Positions 14,317 through 22,101 of a stretch of DNA of 23,612 nucleotides are shown one piece after another (the stretch's first letter is position 1; every line of letters begins with the position of its first letter). The translations under genes and the position numbers were made by a program. The stretch comes from DATEGZ01 sp035279905 (GTDB lineage Bacteria; Acidobacteriota; Vicinamibacteria; Vicinamibacterales; SCN-69-37). The notes beneath the pieces are model-generated. The model ran no database searches. It was given only the letters and a program-made list of their open reading frames with translations, and was not told the DNA's origin. The stretch is from the NCBI GenBank assembly GCA_035279905.1, contig DATEGZ010000033.1:1-23612 (forward strand), read 5' to 3'.

Positions 14317-14824
14317 ATGTCCCTCCGCACCTGGCTGCTGTTCTGTGCGACGGATACGGTGTTGTGCCTGACGCCTGGGCCCGCCGTGCTGCTCGTCGTC
14401 TCGCAGGCGATCTCACGCGGCCCCTGGTCCGGGCTGGCGGCAAGCCTTGGGATCCTGGCGACCAACGATGATTCTCACCAAAGCGCGCGTCTCTCCCGCT
14501 CCAGACGTCGCCCCGGCGGCGTCGGCGCGCAACGCGTTCTCGCTTGGCGTCGTCACGCAGGGCGCGAACCCGAAAGCGATCGTGTTCTTCGCGGCCATCC
14601 TGCCGCAGTTCGTCGATCCGTCGACGGCGATCGTCCCGCAGATCGTGATCCTTGGCGTGAGCTCGATCGTGATCGAGCTCATCGTGCTGAGCACGTACGT
14701 GGCCACCTGTCACGCGGCGCGCGGGCTTGTGGGCGAGACGCGATTCGCGCGCCGGCTCCAGCGGTTGGGCGGCGCATTTCTCGTCGCCGCGGGAGCGGGG
14801 CTCGCGATCAGCCGGCGGCCGTGA
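14317..14824 (+). pseudogene. LysE family exporter gene with internal deletion and frameshift
   Basis: The first ~50 codons from ATG 14317 encode a standard LysE/RhtB N-terminus (LCLTPGPAVLLVVSQ, GLAASLGILATN). After about base 14467 this frame turns to nonsense, while the frame one base over continues as MILTKARVSPA, GVVTQGANPKAIVFFAAILPQF and a normal C-terminus to the stop at 14824. Compared with the usual ~205 residues, about 40 residues between the first-helix block and the LRMIL-like block are missing. A deletion of about 120 bases that also changed the frame explains this. Both ends are well preserved, so the damage seems recent. An assembly error is the alternative. Intact, the protein would export amino acids. 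Confidence 0.75.
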
Positions 14825-14833
14825 CGCGGCGGC

Positions 14834-14865
14834 CGGCATGGTAATATCGTGGTATTACCATGCCG
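14834..14865. promoter_or_regulatory. 32-bp palindromic operator over the antitoxin start
   Basis: Perfect 13-base inverted arms CGGCATGGTAATA and TATTACCATGCCG flank a 6-base centre TCGTGG. The start codon of the antitoxin (14860-14862) lies inside the right arm. This is the expected position for autoregulation by a ribbon-helix-helix antitoxin. The A+T-rich core TGGTAATA also stands out in the surrounding G+C-rich DNA. Confidence 0.8.
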
Positions 14866-15057
14866 ACCATTACCGTGAAGCTCGACAAGGCGCGCGCCGC
14901 GCGCCTGGCGCGCTGGGCCCGCCGGAAGAAGGTGCCGAAGTCCGACGTGATTCGTGCGCTGATCGATCGCGCGGGGCCGATTGACTCCGGCGACGACTTG
15001 ATGGAGTGGGTCAACGTCGCGGCCGGGAAGGGTCTGGGCCTCGCGCGCAAGCCATGA
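14860..15057 (+). CDS. Ribbon-helix-helix antitoxin (VapB/CopG type)
   Basis: A 65-residue protein that opens with the short strand MPTITVKLD, then basic helix KARAARLARWARRKK and helix KSDVIRALIDR, the pattern of an RHH DNA-binding domain with a Gly/Pro break before it ends. The tail (residues 45-65: DDLMEWVNVAAGKG) is the part expected to wrap around the toxin. It overlaps the PIN toxin gene by 4 bases (ATGA), and a long palindrome covers its start codon. Both point to an autoregulated toxin-antitoxin operon. RHH antitoxins neutralise the ribonuclease and repress their own promoter as a complex. Confidence 0.85.
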   Translation: MPTITVKLDKARAARLARWARRKKVPKSDVIRALIDRAGPIDSGDDLMEWVNVAAGKGLGLARKP

Positions 15058-15437
15058 ATCGTCCCGTGCTGCTCGACACCTCGTTTCTCATCGCGCTCGA
15101 GCGCGAAACCGCTCGGAACGAGATCGGCCCGGCCCGAACATTCCTGCCGTCATTGCGCGGCCGCGCGGTGGTCGTGTCCGTCGTGACGGTGGCGGAGCTT
15201 CTCGAGGGCGTCGCCGACGAATCGGAAGCGCTTGCCGCGATCCAGCGTTTCTCAATCCAGGGATTGCACCTGGCACAGGCGCGGCGCTGCGCGCGATTGC
15301 AACGGCGCGCGAGCCGGCGGTTGGGCGAGAACGACGCCTGGCTGGTCGCGACCGCCGAATCCATTGACGCCGATGTCGTCGGGGCCGACCGCGCGGCATT
15401 CGATCGACTTGGGCCAAGATACCTGCGCTTCCGCTGA
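15054..15437 (+). CDS. vapC: PIN-domain toxin ribonuclease (VapC-like)
   Basis: A 127-residue PIN domain of normal length. The acidic metal-binding residues are present: Asp8 in LLDTSFLIALE, Glu48 in TVAELLEGV, Asp94 in LGENDAWLVATA and Asp112 in VVGADRAAF. VapC toxins are Mg-dependent RNases that cut tRNA or rRNA and halt growth unless bound by the antitoxin. The ATG lies in a 4-base overlap with the antitoxin stop, and an upstream in-frame start would run through the antitoxin gene. The pair sits between a broken exporter gene and DUF488, which may mark it as a movable insertion; that is inference. Confidence 0.88.
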   Translation: MNRPVLLDTSFLIALERETARNEIGPARTFLPSLRGRAVVVSVVTVAELLEGVADESEALAAIQRFSIQGLHLAQARRCARLQRRASRRLGENDAWLVATAESIDADVVGADRAAFDRLGPRYLRFR

Positions 15438-15448
15438 TTGGCAGCGCC

Positions 15449-15994
15449 ATGGACCCGGTTCCACTCTGGACCATCGGCCACTCGACGCGGACGTTCGAGG
15501 ATTTCCTCGCGCTGCTGCAGAGCGCCGGGATCGAGGCGCTCGCCGACGTGCGCCGGTTCCCTGGCTCGCGTCGGCTGCCGCACTTCGGCCAGGACGCGCT
15601 GTCAGCCGCGCTCGCCCACGCGGGCATCGTCTACGAGCACTTCGCCGAACTGGGCGGCCGCCGCCAGGCGCGCAAGGATTCGCCGAACACCGCGTGGCGC
15701 GATCCGGCGTTCCGCGGGTACGCGGACTACATGATGACCGGCGAGTTTCGCGCGGGCATCGCGCGACTGCTCGATCTGGCGCGAGAAAAGCGCACGGCGT
15801 TCATGTGTGCCGAAGCGCTCTGGTGGCAGTGCCATCGCGGTTTGATTGCCGATCATCTGAAGGCCGCGGGCCACCTCGTCCTGCACATTCTCGGACCAGG
15901 GAAGATCGACCCGCATCCGTTCACCTCCGCGGCCAGCATCGTGAACGGCGCGTTGTCGTACGCGTCGGCCGAGGGCGACCTCTTCGCGCGCTGA
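15449..15994 (+). CDS. DUF488 family protein
   Basis: A 181-residue protein of the DUF488 family. The typical blocks are seen: LWTIGHSTRTFEDFLALL near the N-terminus, ADVRRFPGSRRLPHF (residues 32-46), YADYMMTGEF, and MCAEALWWQCHRGLIADHL, in which two cysteines and a histidine are conserved across the family. A family like this is often predicted to act on nucleic acids, but no biochemical role is established to my knowledge. It starts 11 bases after the toxin gene, so it may be read from the same transcript, though no functional link to the toxin-antitoxin pair is implied. Confidence 0.85.
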   Translation: MDPVPLWTIGHSTRTFEDFLALLQSAGIEALADVRRFPGSRRLPHFGQDALSAALAHAGIVYEHFAELGGRRQARKDSPNTAWRDPAFRGYADYMMTGEFRAGIARLLDLAREKRTAFMCAEALWWQCHRGLIADHLKAAGHLVLHILGPGKIDPHPFTSAASIVNGALSYASAEGDLFAR

Positions 15995-16009
15995 CATGCT
16001 GCCCTGAGT

Positions 16010-16015
16010 TACACT
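16010..16015 (+). promoter_or_regulatory. Candidate -10 for the VOC gene
   Basis: TACACT (4 of 6 to consensus), 7 bases before the ATG at 16023. If real, the transcript would be leaderless or nearly so, which fits the absence of a Shine-Dalgarno site there. No convincing -35 was seen. Confidence 0.3.
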
Positions 16016-16022
16016 CCGACCC

Positions 16023-16448
16023 ATGATCAGTGGCGCGCATTCGATCATCTACAGCGCGAAGGCCGATGCCGACCGCGCGTTCTTTCGCGACGTGCTGGGT
16101 CTGACGCACGTCGACGCCGGCGGCGGGTGGCTGATCTTCGGCTTGCCGCCCGCGGAGGTTGCCGTCCATCCGTCCGACGGCGATGACAAGCACGAGCTCT
16201 ACCTCATGTGCGACGACGTCGAGGCGTTCGTCGGTCAGATGAAAGCTCGTCAGATCGTGTGCGCTCCGGTCACAAACCGTGGGTGGGGGCTGCTCACCGA
16301 ACTCACGCTCCCCGGCGGCGGAACGATCGGCGTGTACCAACCGCGTCACGCGCGGCCGGCCGCGATGGGCGCGTCGAAGCCGGCGCGCCGCAAGACCGCC
16401 AAGCGGCGCAAGACCGCATCAAGACGCAAGCCGCGGGCGCGACGCTGA
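16023..16448 (+). CDS. VOC (glyoxalase/bleomycin-resistance) family protein with basic tail
   Basis: A 141-residue protein. Residues 1-112 form one glyoxalase-fold unit of two beta-alpha-beta-beta-beta modules: ADRAFFRDVLGLTHVDAGGGW, HELYLMCDDVEAFV, and LPGGGTIGVYQPRH. His6 (AHSIIY), the histidine of DDKHELYL and the final strand give possible metal ligands. The last ~20 residues are a run of Lys/Arg (RRKTAKRRKTASRRK) unlike the compact family C-terminus; such tails may bind nucleic acid or be disordered. The substrate is unknown. The stop overlaps the next start by one base (TGATG). Confidence 0.82.
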   Translation: MISGAHSIIYSAKADADRAFFRDVLGLTHVDAGGGWLIFGLPPAEVAVHPSDGDDKHELYLMCDDVEAFVGQMKARQIVCAPVTNRGWGLLTELTLPGGGTIGVYQPRHARPAAMGASKPARRKTAKRRKTASRRKPRARR

Positions 16449-16687
16449 TGTTCGACTCCGCCGGCGCGGCGAAGTGGATCGCCCAGATCGCGTTCTGGTG
16501 GCTGATCGTCGTCGGCTGGCGCACGCTCGGCGGGGGCCGCAGCCTCGTCTTCATCGGGCTCTGGCTGGTGGGTCTCGTCTGCCGCGAGTACGTGCCGTAC
16601 GGCCCGGCGATTTTCACGGCGTACGTCGCGGTGCTCGCGATCGCGCTCGTGCTTCTGATCTACAAGCGCGACATTCCCCTGTACTGA
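16448..16687 (+). CDS. Small membrane protein
   Basis: A 79-residue hydrophobic protein with two to three predicted helices (about residues 10-27, 32-45 and 52-72) and the C-terminal tail KRDIPLY. Start ATG 16448 shares a base with the stop of the VOC gene, so translation is probably coupled by reinitiation. No family is recognised. Coding potential is supported by the overlap and by hydrophobic segments of regular length. Confidence 0.6.
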   Translation: MFDSAGAAKWIAQIAFWWLIVVGWRTLGGGRSLVFIGLWLVGLVCREYVPYGPAIFTAYVAVLAIALVLLIYKRDIPLY

Positions 16688-16731
16688 GGTGCGATCCATG
16701 TCGTTCCGATTGGCACGGGAGGCACGCGCCG

Positions 16732-17145
16732 GTGTCTGAGGCGCTCGGCTTCGCGGGCTACGTCGTCGTCAAGTACGCCGCCTACGCCTGGTGGTGCTAC
16801 ATCGGCCTGGTGCGACTGGCGCCCGACCGCGCGACTCCCGTCCGGAAGGCGGCCGTGCTGGGTGCGTTCAGGCTGGCGCTCGGGATCGGCGTGGGCCTCT
16901 TCATTTACGTCGCGGCGTTGTCGATGAACAACGCCACGCGCAACGCGCCGCTGACCTATGCGGCGATCTACGTGCCCGTCCGCGTGCTTGAATGGACGCT
17001 GCTGCACGTGTTCGTCGCGAAACGATTTCAGTGGCCGGCATCGGTCGGCTGGGTCCTGGGAGGCGTCATCGTTTCGTGTCTTGCGGACGTCCCGCTGGGC
17101 ATGATGAACGGCGGCGTCGTGCCGGTCGGCCGGCCATTCTGCTGA
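16732..17145 (+). CDS. Four-helix membrane protein
   Basis: The protein has 137 residues from GTG 16732, with GGGAGG about 9 bases upstream. Hydrophobic segments occur at about residues 6-25, 38-60, 76-92 and 106-125. There is a conserved-looking charged loop RLAPDRATPVRKAAVLGAFR and a final GGVVPVGRPFC. No motif allows a functional call. It is followed after 14 bases by the NTF2-like gene, whose Shine-Dalgarno site (GAGGAG) overlaps its end. Confidence 0.6.
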   Translation: MSEALGFAGYVVVKYAAYAWWCYIGLVRLAPDRATPVRKAAVLGAFRLALGIGVGLFIYVAALSMNNATRNAPLTYAAIYVPVRVLEWTLLHVFVAKRFQWPASVGWVLGGVIVSCLADVPLGMMNGGVVPVGRPFC

Positions 17146-17159
17146 GGAGATTCATCACG

Positions 17160-17540
17160 GTGACGACATCGACGGGCGAGGGCGCGATCGACGCGCTGTA
17201 CGCGGCGTGGGCCGAAGCCTTCCGACGCCGCGATGTGGACGCCGTGCTTCGCCTGCTCACGGACGACTACGTGCTGTTGAGGCCGGGCACGCCGCCGATG
17301 AGGGCCGAGGTGATCCGGCCGGCGCTCGTCACCGCGTTCGCCTCCTTCGACGTCGACGTGGTCTTCGAGCGCGAAGAACGTGTCGTGTCCGGCGACCTGG
17401 CCTTCGAGCAGGGATGGGATGTCCAGACGACCCGGCCGCGCGCCGGCGGCGACGCGCGCACGCAGCGCCAGCACGTCGCGGTGCTCCTGCGTCGCGGCGC
17501 GGACGGCGCGTGGCGATTCGCGCGCGGGATGGTGGTGTAG
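17160..17540 (+). CDS. NTF2-like (SnoaL/DUF4440) protein
   Basis: A 126-residue cone-shaped NTF2-fold protein: AIDALYAAWAEAFRRRDVDAVLRLLTDDYVLL is the diagnostic helix-helix-strand start, and GAWRFARGMVV the last strand. Such proteins are small ligand-binding or isomerase scaffolds; the pocket residues do not show which. GTG 17160 lies 10 bases after GAGGAG. The gene is 3 bases from the acetyltransferase fusion. The same fold is the N-terminal domain of the beta-lactamase-fold protein at 6551-8140. Confidence 0.8.
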   Translation: MTTSTGEGAIDALYAAWAEAFRRRDVDAVLRLLTDDYVLLRPGTPPMRAEVIRPALVTAFASFDVDVVFEREERVVSGDLAFEQGWDVQTTRPRAGGDARTQRQHVAVLLRRGADGAWRFARGMVV

Positions 17541-17543
17541 ATC

Positions 17544-18470
17544 GTGAAACTGCGTCCGGGAGCGTTGGACGAGTTCGAGACGAGGCGGCTCTGCGCCGAG
17601 CGGCTCCAACCGCACCATTTCGACGAGCTGCGCCGGATGCACACCGATGAGCTCGTCATGACACATCTCGGCGGCGTGCGCACTGAAGTACAGACCGCGT
17701 CGTATCTCGAGAAGAATCTGAAGCACTGGGACGACCGCGGCTTCGGGCTCTGGATGCTGCGCGAGCGAGGCGGCGTCGAGTGGATCGGCCGCGGGCTGCT
17801 GCGGACGCTGCCGCTCGACGGCGTCGACGAGGTCGAAGTCGGCTACGCGTTTTACGAGCCGTTCTGGGGGCGAGGCCTCGCGTCGGAGATCACGGCCGCG
17901 TGCCTGACGATCGCGCGCGAGCAGCTGGGCGTCGAGACCGTCGTCGCCATCACGAGCCCGGACAACGACAAATCGCAACACGTACTCGAGAAGAATGGCC
18001 TCATATTCGACAGGAGCTTTATGCACGAAGGGACTCAGGCGTCACTCTTCAGGATTCGGTGGACACGCGCGCTTGCCACCATCGCGATCGCCATCGGCCT
18101 CGCGTCCGGATGTACGTCCAACGTCGCCGGGCCGCCCGAGCCGCCGCCGGGCTCGTATTCAGCGGCGACCGTCCAGGTCATCGCCGGCGACAGGACGATG
18201 TCCGTCAGCGGCGCGTCGATTTCGGCGGACTTCCTGCCGGCGACGAAGTTGAACCCGATGCTGGGGCGGCCGTTCATGGCGGCGGACTTTCAGGGCAGCG
18301 GGACACCTGTCGTCCTGCTTGGATACGACCTGTGGCAGAGCTCGTTCAGCCGTGAGCCGAGCATCGTCGGCCGCGTCGTTCAAGTCGATGGCCGCGACCG
18401 GACCGTCGTCGGCATCATGCCGAGAGACTTTTCGTTTCCGAAGGGCGCGCAGCTATGGATACCGCGGTAG
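17544..18470 (+). CDS. GNAT acetyltransferase fused to a lipobox segment and a MacB-type periplasmic fragment
   Basis: An open frame of 308 codons. Residues 1-172 are a complete RimJ-like GNAT domain: ETRRLCAERL, WIGRGLLRTL, EVEVGYAFYEPFWGRGLASE (acetyl-CoA site) and NDKSQHVLEKNGL. It ends where such proteins normally end (ASLFRIRW). The frame then runs into a hydrophobic segment with a lipobox, LASGC (186-190). Residues 208-308 match the periplasmic core domain (MacB_PCD) of FtsX/ADOP permeases: LNPMLGRPF, VVLLGYDLWQSSF, IVGRVVQVDGRDRTVVGIMPRDF. The gene ends at WIPR, where the permease would normally continue to its membrane helices. An ATG at 18021 could start the second part separately. 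Probably a chimera formed by deletion. Confidence 0.72.
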   Translation: MKLRPGALDEFETRRLCAERLQPHHFDELRRMHTDELVMTHLGGVRTEVQTASYLEKNLKHWDDRGFGLWMLRERGGVEWIGRGLLRTLPLDGVDEVEVGYAFYEPFWGRGLASEITAACLTIAREQLGVETVVAITSPDNDKSQHVLEKNGLIFDRSFMHEGTQASLFRIRWTRALATIAIAIGLASGCTSNVAGPPEPPPGSYSAATVQVIAGDRTMSVSGASISADFLPATKLNPMLGRPFMAADFQGSGTPVVLLGYDLWQSSFSREPSIVGRVVQVDGRDRTVVGIMPRDFSFPKGAQLWIPR

Positions 18471-18494
18471 CTCGCCCCGCCGATCCGCCGCCGT

Positions 18495-19856
18495 TTACTG
18501 CTTGGCGGCGGCCCTGGCTTTCCGCTCGGCGACGAGCTTCTCGAACTCCGGTTGATCGAGATACGTGATGTCGACCCACGCGTGGGCCATTTCGTCCACG
18601 GTGCGATCGCCCCACCCGACCCACTGCCGCGGATCGGGATTGTTGGGATTGTTCACGGTGTTGTCGTGCCACGCGGTGAACACGAGTACCGTGCCTTTGG
18701 GCAAGAGCGGCGCGGCGTCGTCGGCGTAGATGTAGTTGACGTGCCAGCGCCACTGGAAGTTGTTGACGCTGCTCAGGAGCTCGCGCTTGCCGTCCGGGTA
18801 GATCGCCTCCACGGACATCGCCTTCCCGCGCATGTGCATGTGCGGCTGGAAATTCTCCATGCGCGCCGGCGCCTGCATGACGAAGAAGTTCTGCGTCATC
18901 GCCGTCGAGTTCGGCGGAATGTCGAGGTCTTCGCCGCGGCTCACGTCGAACATCCGCAACACCGTGCGGTGCGGCGGCACGGTGCCTTTCGGATAGAAGT
19001 AGATCGCGAGCTCGACCTGGGTGTCCTTCACTTCCTGGCCGATCGCGAACATGTGGATCTCCCAGTGGATCTTCGATCCCGGGAGCATCAGCTTGCCGGC
19101 GTCGGTGTTGTAGAGCTCGCCGGTCTTGCCGACGGCCCATTCCATGAAGAGGCCGGCGGTCATCTGCATGTCGTGCGCGCTCGACGCGAGGTTCGTGATG
19201 CCGCCCTCCTCACGCTGCTCGAGCATCGTCAGCACGTGGTGCGTGATCTTGCGGCCGATGACGGAGGCCGGGCGGATCTCGATGGCGCGGACCCAGCGCG
19301 GCTCGGTGAGGCCCGTGTCGGTGACCGGACGGAACCACTTGTCCTGCGTGCGCGCGGCCAGGGTGTACGGCGGCGACTTCAGCACGAGATCCGGCTCGCC
19401 GAACTGCTTCGCGAACTGCCAGCCGCCCTGATCGGGGAACGTCACCGGCGCCGGCAGATCCTTCGGGTCGCCCATCGGCGTGCCCGCGTCGACCCAGCGG
19501 ACGAGCGTGTCGATCTCAGCGTCGGAGAGGCTGCGATCGTTCTTGAATTGCTTGATGCCGACGGTCTTGTCCATGTACCACGGCGGCATCAGGCGATCGC
19601 TCACCTTGCTCTTGATGCCGCGCGCGTACTTCTTCGCGTCGTCGTAGGTGAGGAGCGACATCGGCGCGATCGAGTTCGGCGAGTGGCACACCTGGCACTT
19701 CTGCTGGAGGATCGGCGCGACGTCCTTCGCGTACGTCACCGGCTCCGCTCCGGAAGGCGCCGCGATCACGCGGCCGCGCATTGCCGCCGTCACGCCCAGC
19801 GCCGCGAGACCCGCTGCGCTGACCCACATCCATCGCGACCACGTGTTCGCCGTCAT
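18495..19856 (-). CDS. Secreted cytochrome c / copper type II monooxygenase-like protein
   Basis: A 453-residue protein with an N-terminal signal or anchor (about residues 10-28). Residues 38-130 form a cytochrome c domain with heme site C54-Q-V-C57-H58 and a candidate axial Met (DRLMPPWYM). Residues about 170-435 resemble peptidylglycine/dopamine-monooxygenase-type copper proteins: His206-His207 (KITHHVLTM) for one copper, His339-x-His341 (QPHMHMRGK) for the other, and AWHDN and GWGDRTVDEM blocks at the end. A redox role in the periplasm is likely, with heme feeding or accepting electrons; the substrate is unknown. Such cytochrome-copper fusions are, as I recall, common in Acidobacteriota and Planctomycetes. 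It follows the secreted protein gene after 18 bases in the same operon. Confidence 0.84.
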   Translation of the reverse strand: MTANTWSRWMWVSAAGLAALGVTAAMRGRVIAAPSGAEPVTYAKDVAPILQQKCQVCHSPNSIAPMSLLTYDDAKKYARGIKSKVSDRLMPPWYMDKTVGIKQFKNDRSLSDAEIDTLVRWVDAGTPMGDPKDLPAPVTFPDQGGWQFAKQFGEPDLVLKSPPYTLAARTQDKWFRPVTDTGLTEPRWVRAIEIRPASVIGRKITHHVLTMLEQREEGGITNLASSAHDMQMTAGLFMEWAVGKTGELYNTDAGKLMLPGSKIHWEIHMFAIGQEVKDTQVELAIYFYPKGTVPPHRTVLRMFDVSRGEDLDIPPNSTAMTQNFFVMQAPARMENFQPHMHMRGKAMSVEAIYPDGKRELLSSVNNFQWRWHVNYIYADDAAPLLPKGTVLVFTAWHDNTVNNPNNPDPRQWVGWGDRTVDEMAHAWVDITYLDQPEFEKLVAERKARAAAKQ

Positions 19857-19874
19857 GATCTGGCTCCTCTGGTG

Positions 19875-20723
19875 CTAGCGATTGACCGTGACCTTCACGA
19901 ATCCGTTCGTCCAACAGCACTGCGCGTGTCCCGCACCCGCCAGGCCCGACGCATCGTTCGCGCGCACGCGGACGATGTAGTCGCCCGGCTCGCTGAAGAC
20001 CGCTGACGTCGTCGCCGAGCCGCCGGTCACCGGCACGCGCGCGTTCGGCGGCGTGAACTTCACGGTGCCCGGGCCCTGATGCTTGAACCACGTCAGCGTC
20101 ACCGGCACGGCGCCTCGTCCCGCGCTCGCCACGCTGCCTGCCGACTTGCCGTCGTCCTTCGCCCAGACGGTGATCGTCACCGGCTTGCCGACGCTCGCGG
20201 TGATCGGTCCGCCCGTGATGCCGCCGGGCCCCGCGCCTTCGGGTCCCGTCTCGCTCCACTTGAGCACCGGTGGCGTGTTGCCGGATCCGGCTTCGCCTTC
20301 GAGCGCGTCGATCTGCCAGTTCGGATGCAGGTTGCCGGGAATCGCGTTGCTCTGGCCGTGGACCTTCAGCGTCCACACCACCTCCCTCTTGCCGAAGTCT
20401 GCCGGCACTTTCACCGCGAACACGCCCCAATGACGTTTCGGCTCGAAGTGCGACGGTTGTCCTTGATTCGGCTCGCCTGGCCCGATCGAGTTGTCCGGCC
20501 CGATCGGGACGTCGATCGCTTCCTCGGAGTTCTTGTTGAAGTACCCGAAGGAGATCGAAAACGTCCCGTCCTTGTTCGGGTACCACCCTTCGAACACGGG
20601 CGTGACGATCGCGCCGGCTCGAGGCGTCGGAGAGAGCGGGAGCTGCTGGCCGGTGAGCGGGGTGACAGCCGCCAACGCGAACGCAAGACCCGCAGCGAGC
20701 ATGACGAGGCGCGATCTCGGCAT
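19875..20723 (-). CDS. Secreted Ig-like protein, partner of the cytochrome/copper protein
   Basis: A 282-residue protein with a clear signal peptide (residues 1-25, MPRSRLVMLAAGLAF...). Residues 35-150 are a beta-rich domain with FEGWYPNKDGTFSISFGYFN and HWGVFAVKVP. Residues 170-282 look like an immunoglobulin/PKD-type fold (VGKPVTITVWAKDDG, YIVRVRANDASG), ending in AQCCWTNGFVKVTVNR with a vicinal Cys pair. No catalytic signature is seen. It is the first gene of a two-gene operon with the cytochrome/copper protein, so a structural or metal-delivery role in the same periplasmic system is a reasonable inference. Confidence 0.75.
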   Translation of the reverse strand: MPRSRLVMLAAGLAFALAAVTPLTGQQLPLSPTPRAGAIVTPVFEGWYPNKDGTFSISFGYFNKNSEEAIDVPIGPDNSIGPGEPNQGQPSHFEPKRHWGVFAVKVPADFGKREVVWTLKVHGQSNAIPGNLHPNWQIDALEGEAGSGNTPPVLKWSETGPEGAGPGGITGGPITASVGKPVTITVWAKDDGKSAGSVASAGRGAVPVTLTWFKHQGPGTVKFTPPNARVPVTGGSATTSAVFSEPGDYIVRVRANDASGLAGAGHAQCCWTNGFVKVTVNR

Positions 20724-20778
20724 CTGATGCCCTGGGAATGGTGCGGCGTCGATAGGCTACCATGCTTCCCGTCCGGGC

Positions 20779-22101
20779 ATGAGTCGGCCGCACCCACCCG
20801 CGTCGCGATCCGCATCGCACCAGTTCGACGAGGCCTGCGCCGAGCTCGAGATCGCGCTGGCGGGCCCCCTGCGGCGGCAGATTGTCGAGGACGCGGCGAA
20901 GGCCCGGGACGCCGCCCGGGCGATGGAGCGGCTGCGCGAGTGCATGCGTTCCGACGTGTGGGACGCGGGCAAGACGCGCGTGGATCTCGGCGGCGCGGTC
21001 GTGGCGTTCGACAAGCGCGTCCGCCAGGACGGCTTCCACGCGATTCACGATTGGGACGGCAAAGCCGAGCGCGTCAACGACGACACGATCGCGATCGACA
21101 TCCTCAACTACGCGATCGAGCGGCGAGGCACCGGGGCGCCTGACCAGGCAGTGCTCGCGATCCTCGTCGACTACTACTTTCTGTACGTGCTCGCGCTGCT
21201 CTCGCTGCGGGTGTGGGACGAGGGCCGCGCGGACGAGCAGCTCGATCGCCTGGAGCACCTGCTGAGCGAGTTGCAGGGACCGCACGGCAGCGGCCAGCGC
21301 TTCGCTGACGACGCCGCGACGCTCATGCTCCTCGCGACGTCGCACTACGAGTCGGACGACCACGCCTACGATCGGTTGCTCGAGCGGGTGCGCACGCTCG
21401 GCCGTCCGCACCGTGTGAAGATTGCGCGCATCCACGCGCTCTGTCTGGGCGGGCACCTGCGCTTCGGCATCGAGTCGACCTACGGCCAGGATTTCAGGCT
21501 GATGCGCGACGACAACGGCGTCGACTACCGGTGGCTCTGCTTCGCGCTCGCGATCGTGATCGAGGACTACGCGCGGCTCGCCGGCGTCGGCGCGCGGGGT
21601 CCCGAGCGCGACGTCATCGTGGAAGCGCTGCTCAACGGTCTGACCGCGGATGTCGAGGCGTTTGCGAGCGATCGCCGGCCCGCCGCGCTCGACGGGTTGT
21701 CCGAGGAGTGGCGTGCGGTCCACGACGGGTTGCGCGCGCATGGCCGCGCCCTCGCCGAGGAGTTCGCGCGGTTCAGGCCGCCGGATGAGGGGTACTCGCC
21801 GATCGCGCTGTTCTTCAACTTCTCGCAGAACGTGCTCAAGGGCGTGGTCGCGGACGCGGTGGATTGGGGCGAGGCGCGGCCGATCGGGCTGAACGAGCTG
21901 CTGACCAGTATCGGGCCGAGCGCGCCGGCGAATGCCGCCAAGGCGACCCTGGCGCGGACGCTCATGAGCTACGCGCGCGAAAAGCCGGATAGAATCCGGG
22001 GCAAGTTGGCCCCGGCGATCGTCTACGATCCACGCGCGGGCCGGCGGGCCTTTGCCGCCACGATTCGCGCTCTCGCCGGCGCCACAGGAGACCTGACATG
22101 A
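20779..22101 (+). CDS. Unknown 440-residue helical protein
   Basis: A soluble protein, rich in Ala, Arg, Asp and Leu, mostly predicted helical. I recognise no family. Landmarks are DEACAELEIALAGPLRRQIVEDAAK (helical start), AVVAFDKRVRQDGFHAIHDWDGKA (residues 74-97), AILVDYYFLYVLALLSLRVWDEG (a hydrophobic helix, about 127-149), and SPIALFFNFSQNVLKGVV near residue 336. There is no signal peptide. It starts in the short divergent gap from the secreted-protein operon and overlaps the following hydrolase start in ATGA, so the two are coupled. Codon use matches the neighbours. Confidence 0.72.
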   Translation: MSRPHPPASRSASHQFDEACAELEIALAGPLRRQIVEDAAKARDAARAMERLRECMRSDVWDAGKTRVDLGGAVVAFDKRVRQDGFHAIHDWDGKAERVNDDTIAIDILNYAIERRGTGAPDQAVLAILVDYYFLYVLALLSLRVWDEGRADEQLDRLEHLLSELQGPHGSGQRFADDAATLMLLATSHYESDDHAYDRLLERVRTLGRPHRVKIARIHALCLGGHLRFGIESTYGQDFRLMRDDNGVDYRWLCFALAIVIEDYARLAGVGARGPERDVIVEALLNGLTADVEAFASDRRPAALDGLSEEWRAVHDGLRAHGRALAEEFARFRPPDEGYSPIALFFNFSQNVLKGVVADAVDWGEARPIGLNELLTSIGPSAPANAAKATLARTLMSYAREKPDRIRGKLAPAIVYDPRAGRRAFAATIRALAGATGDLT

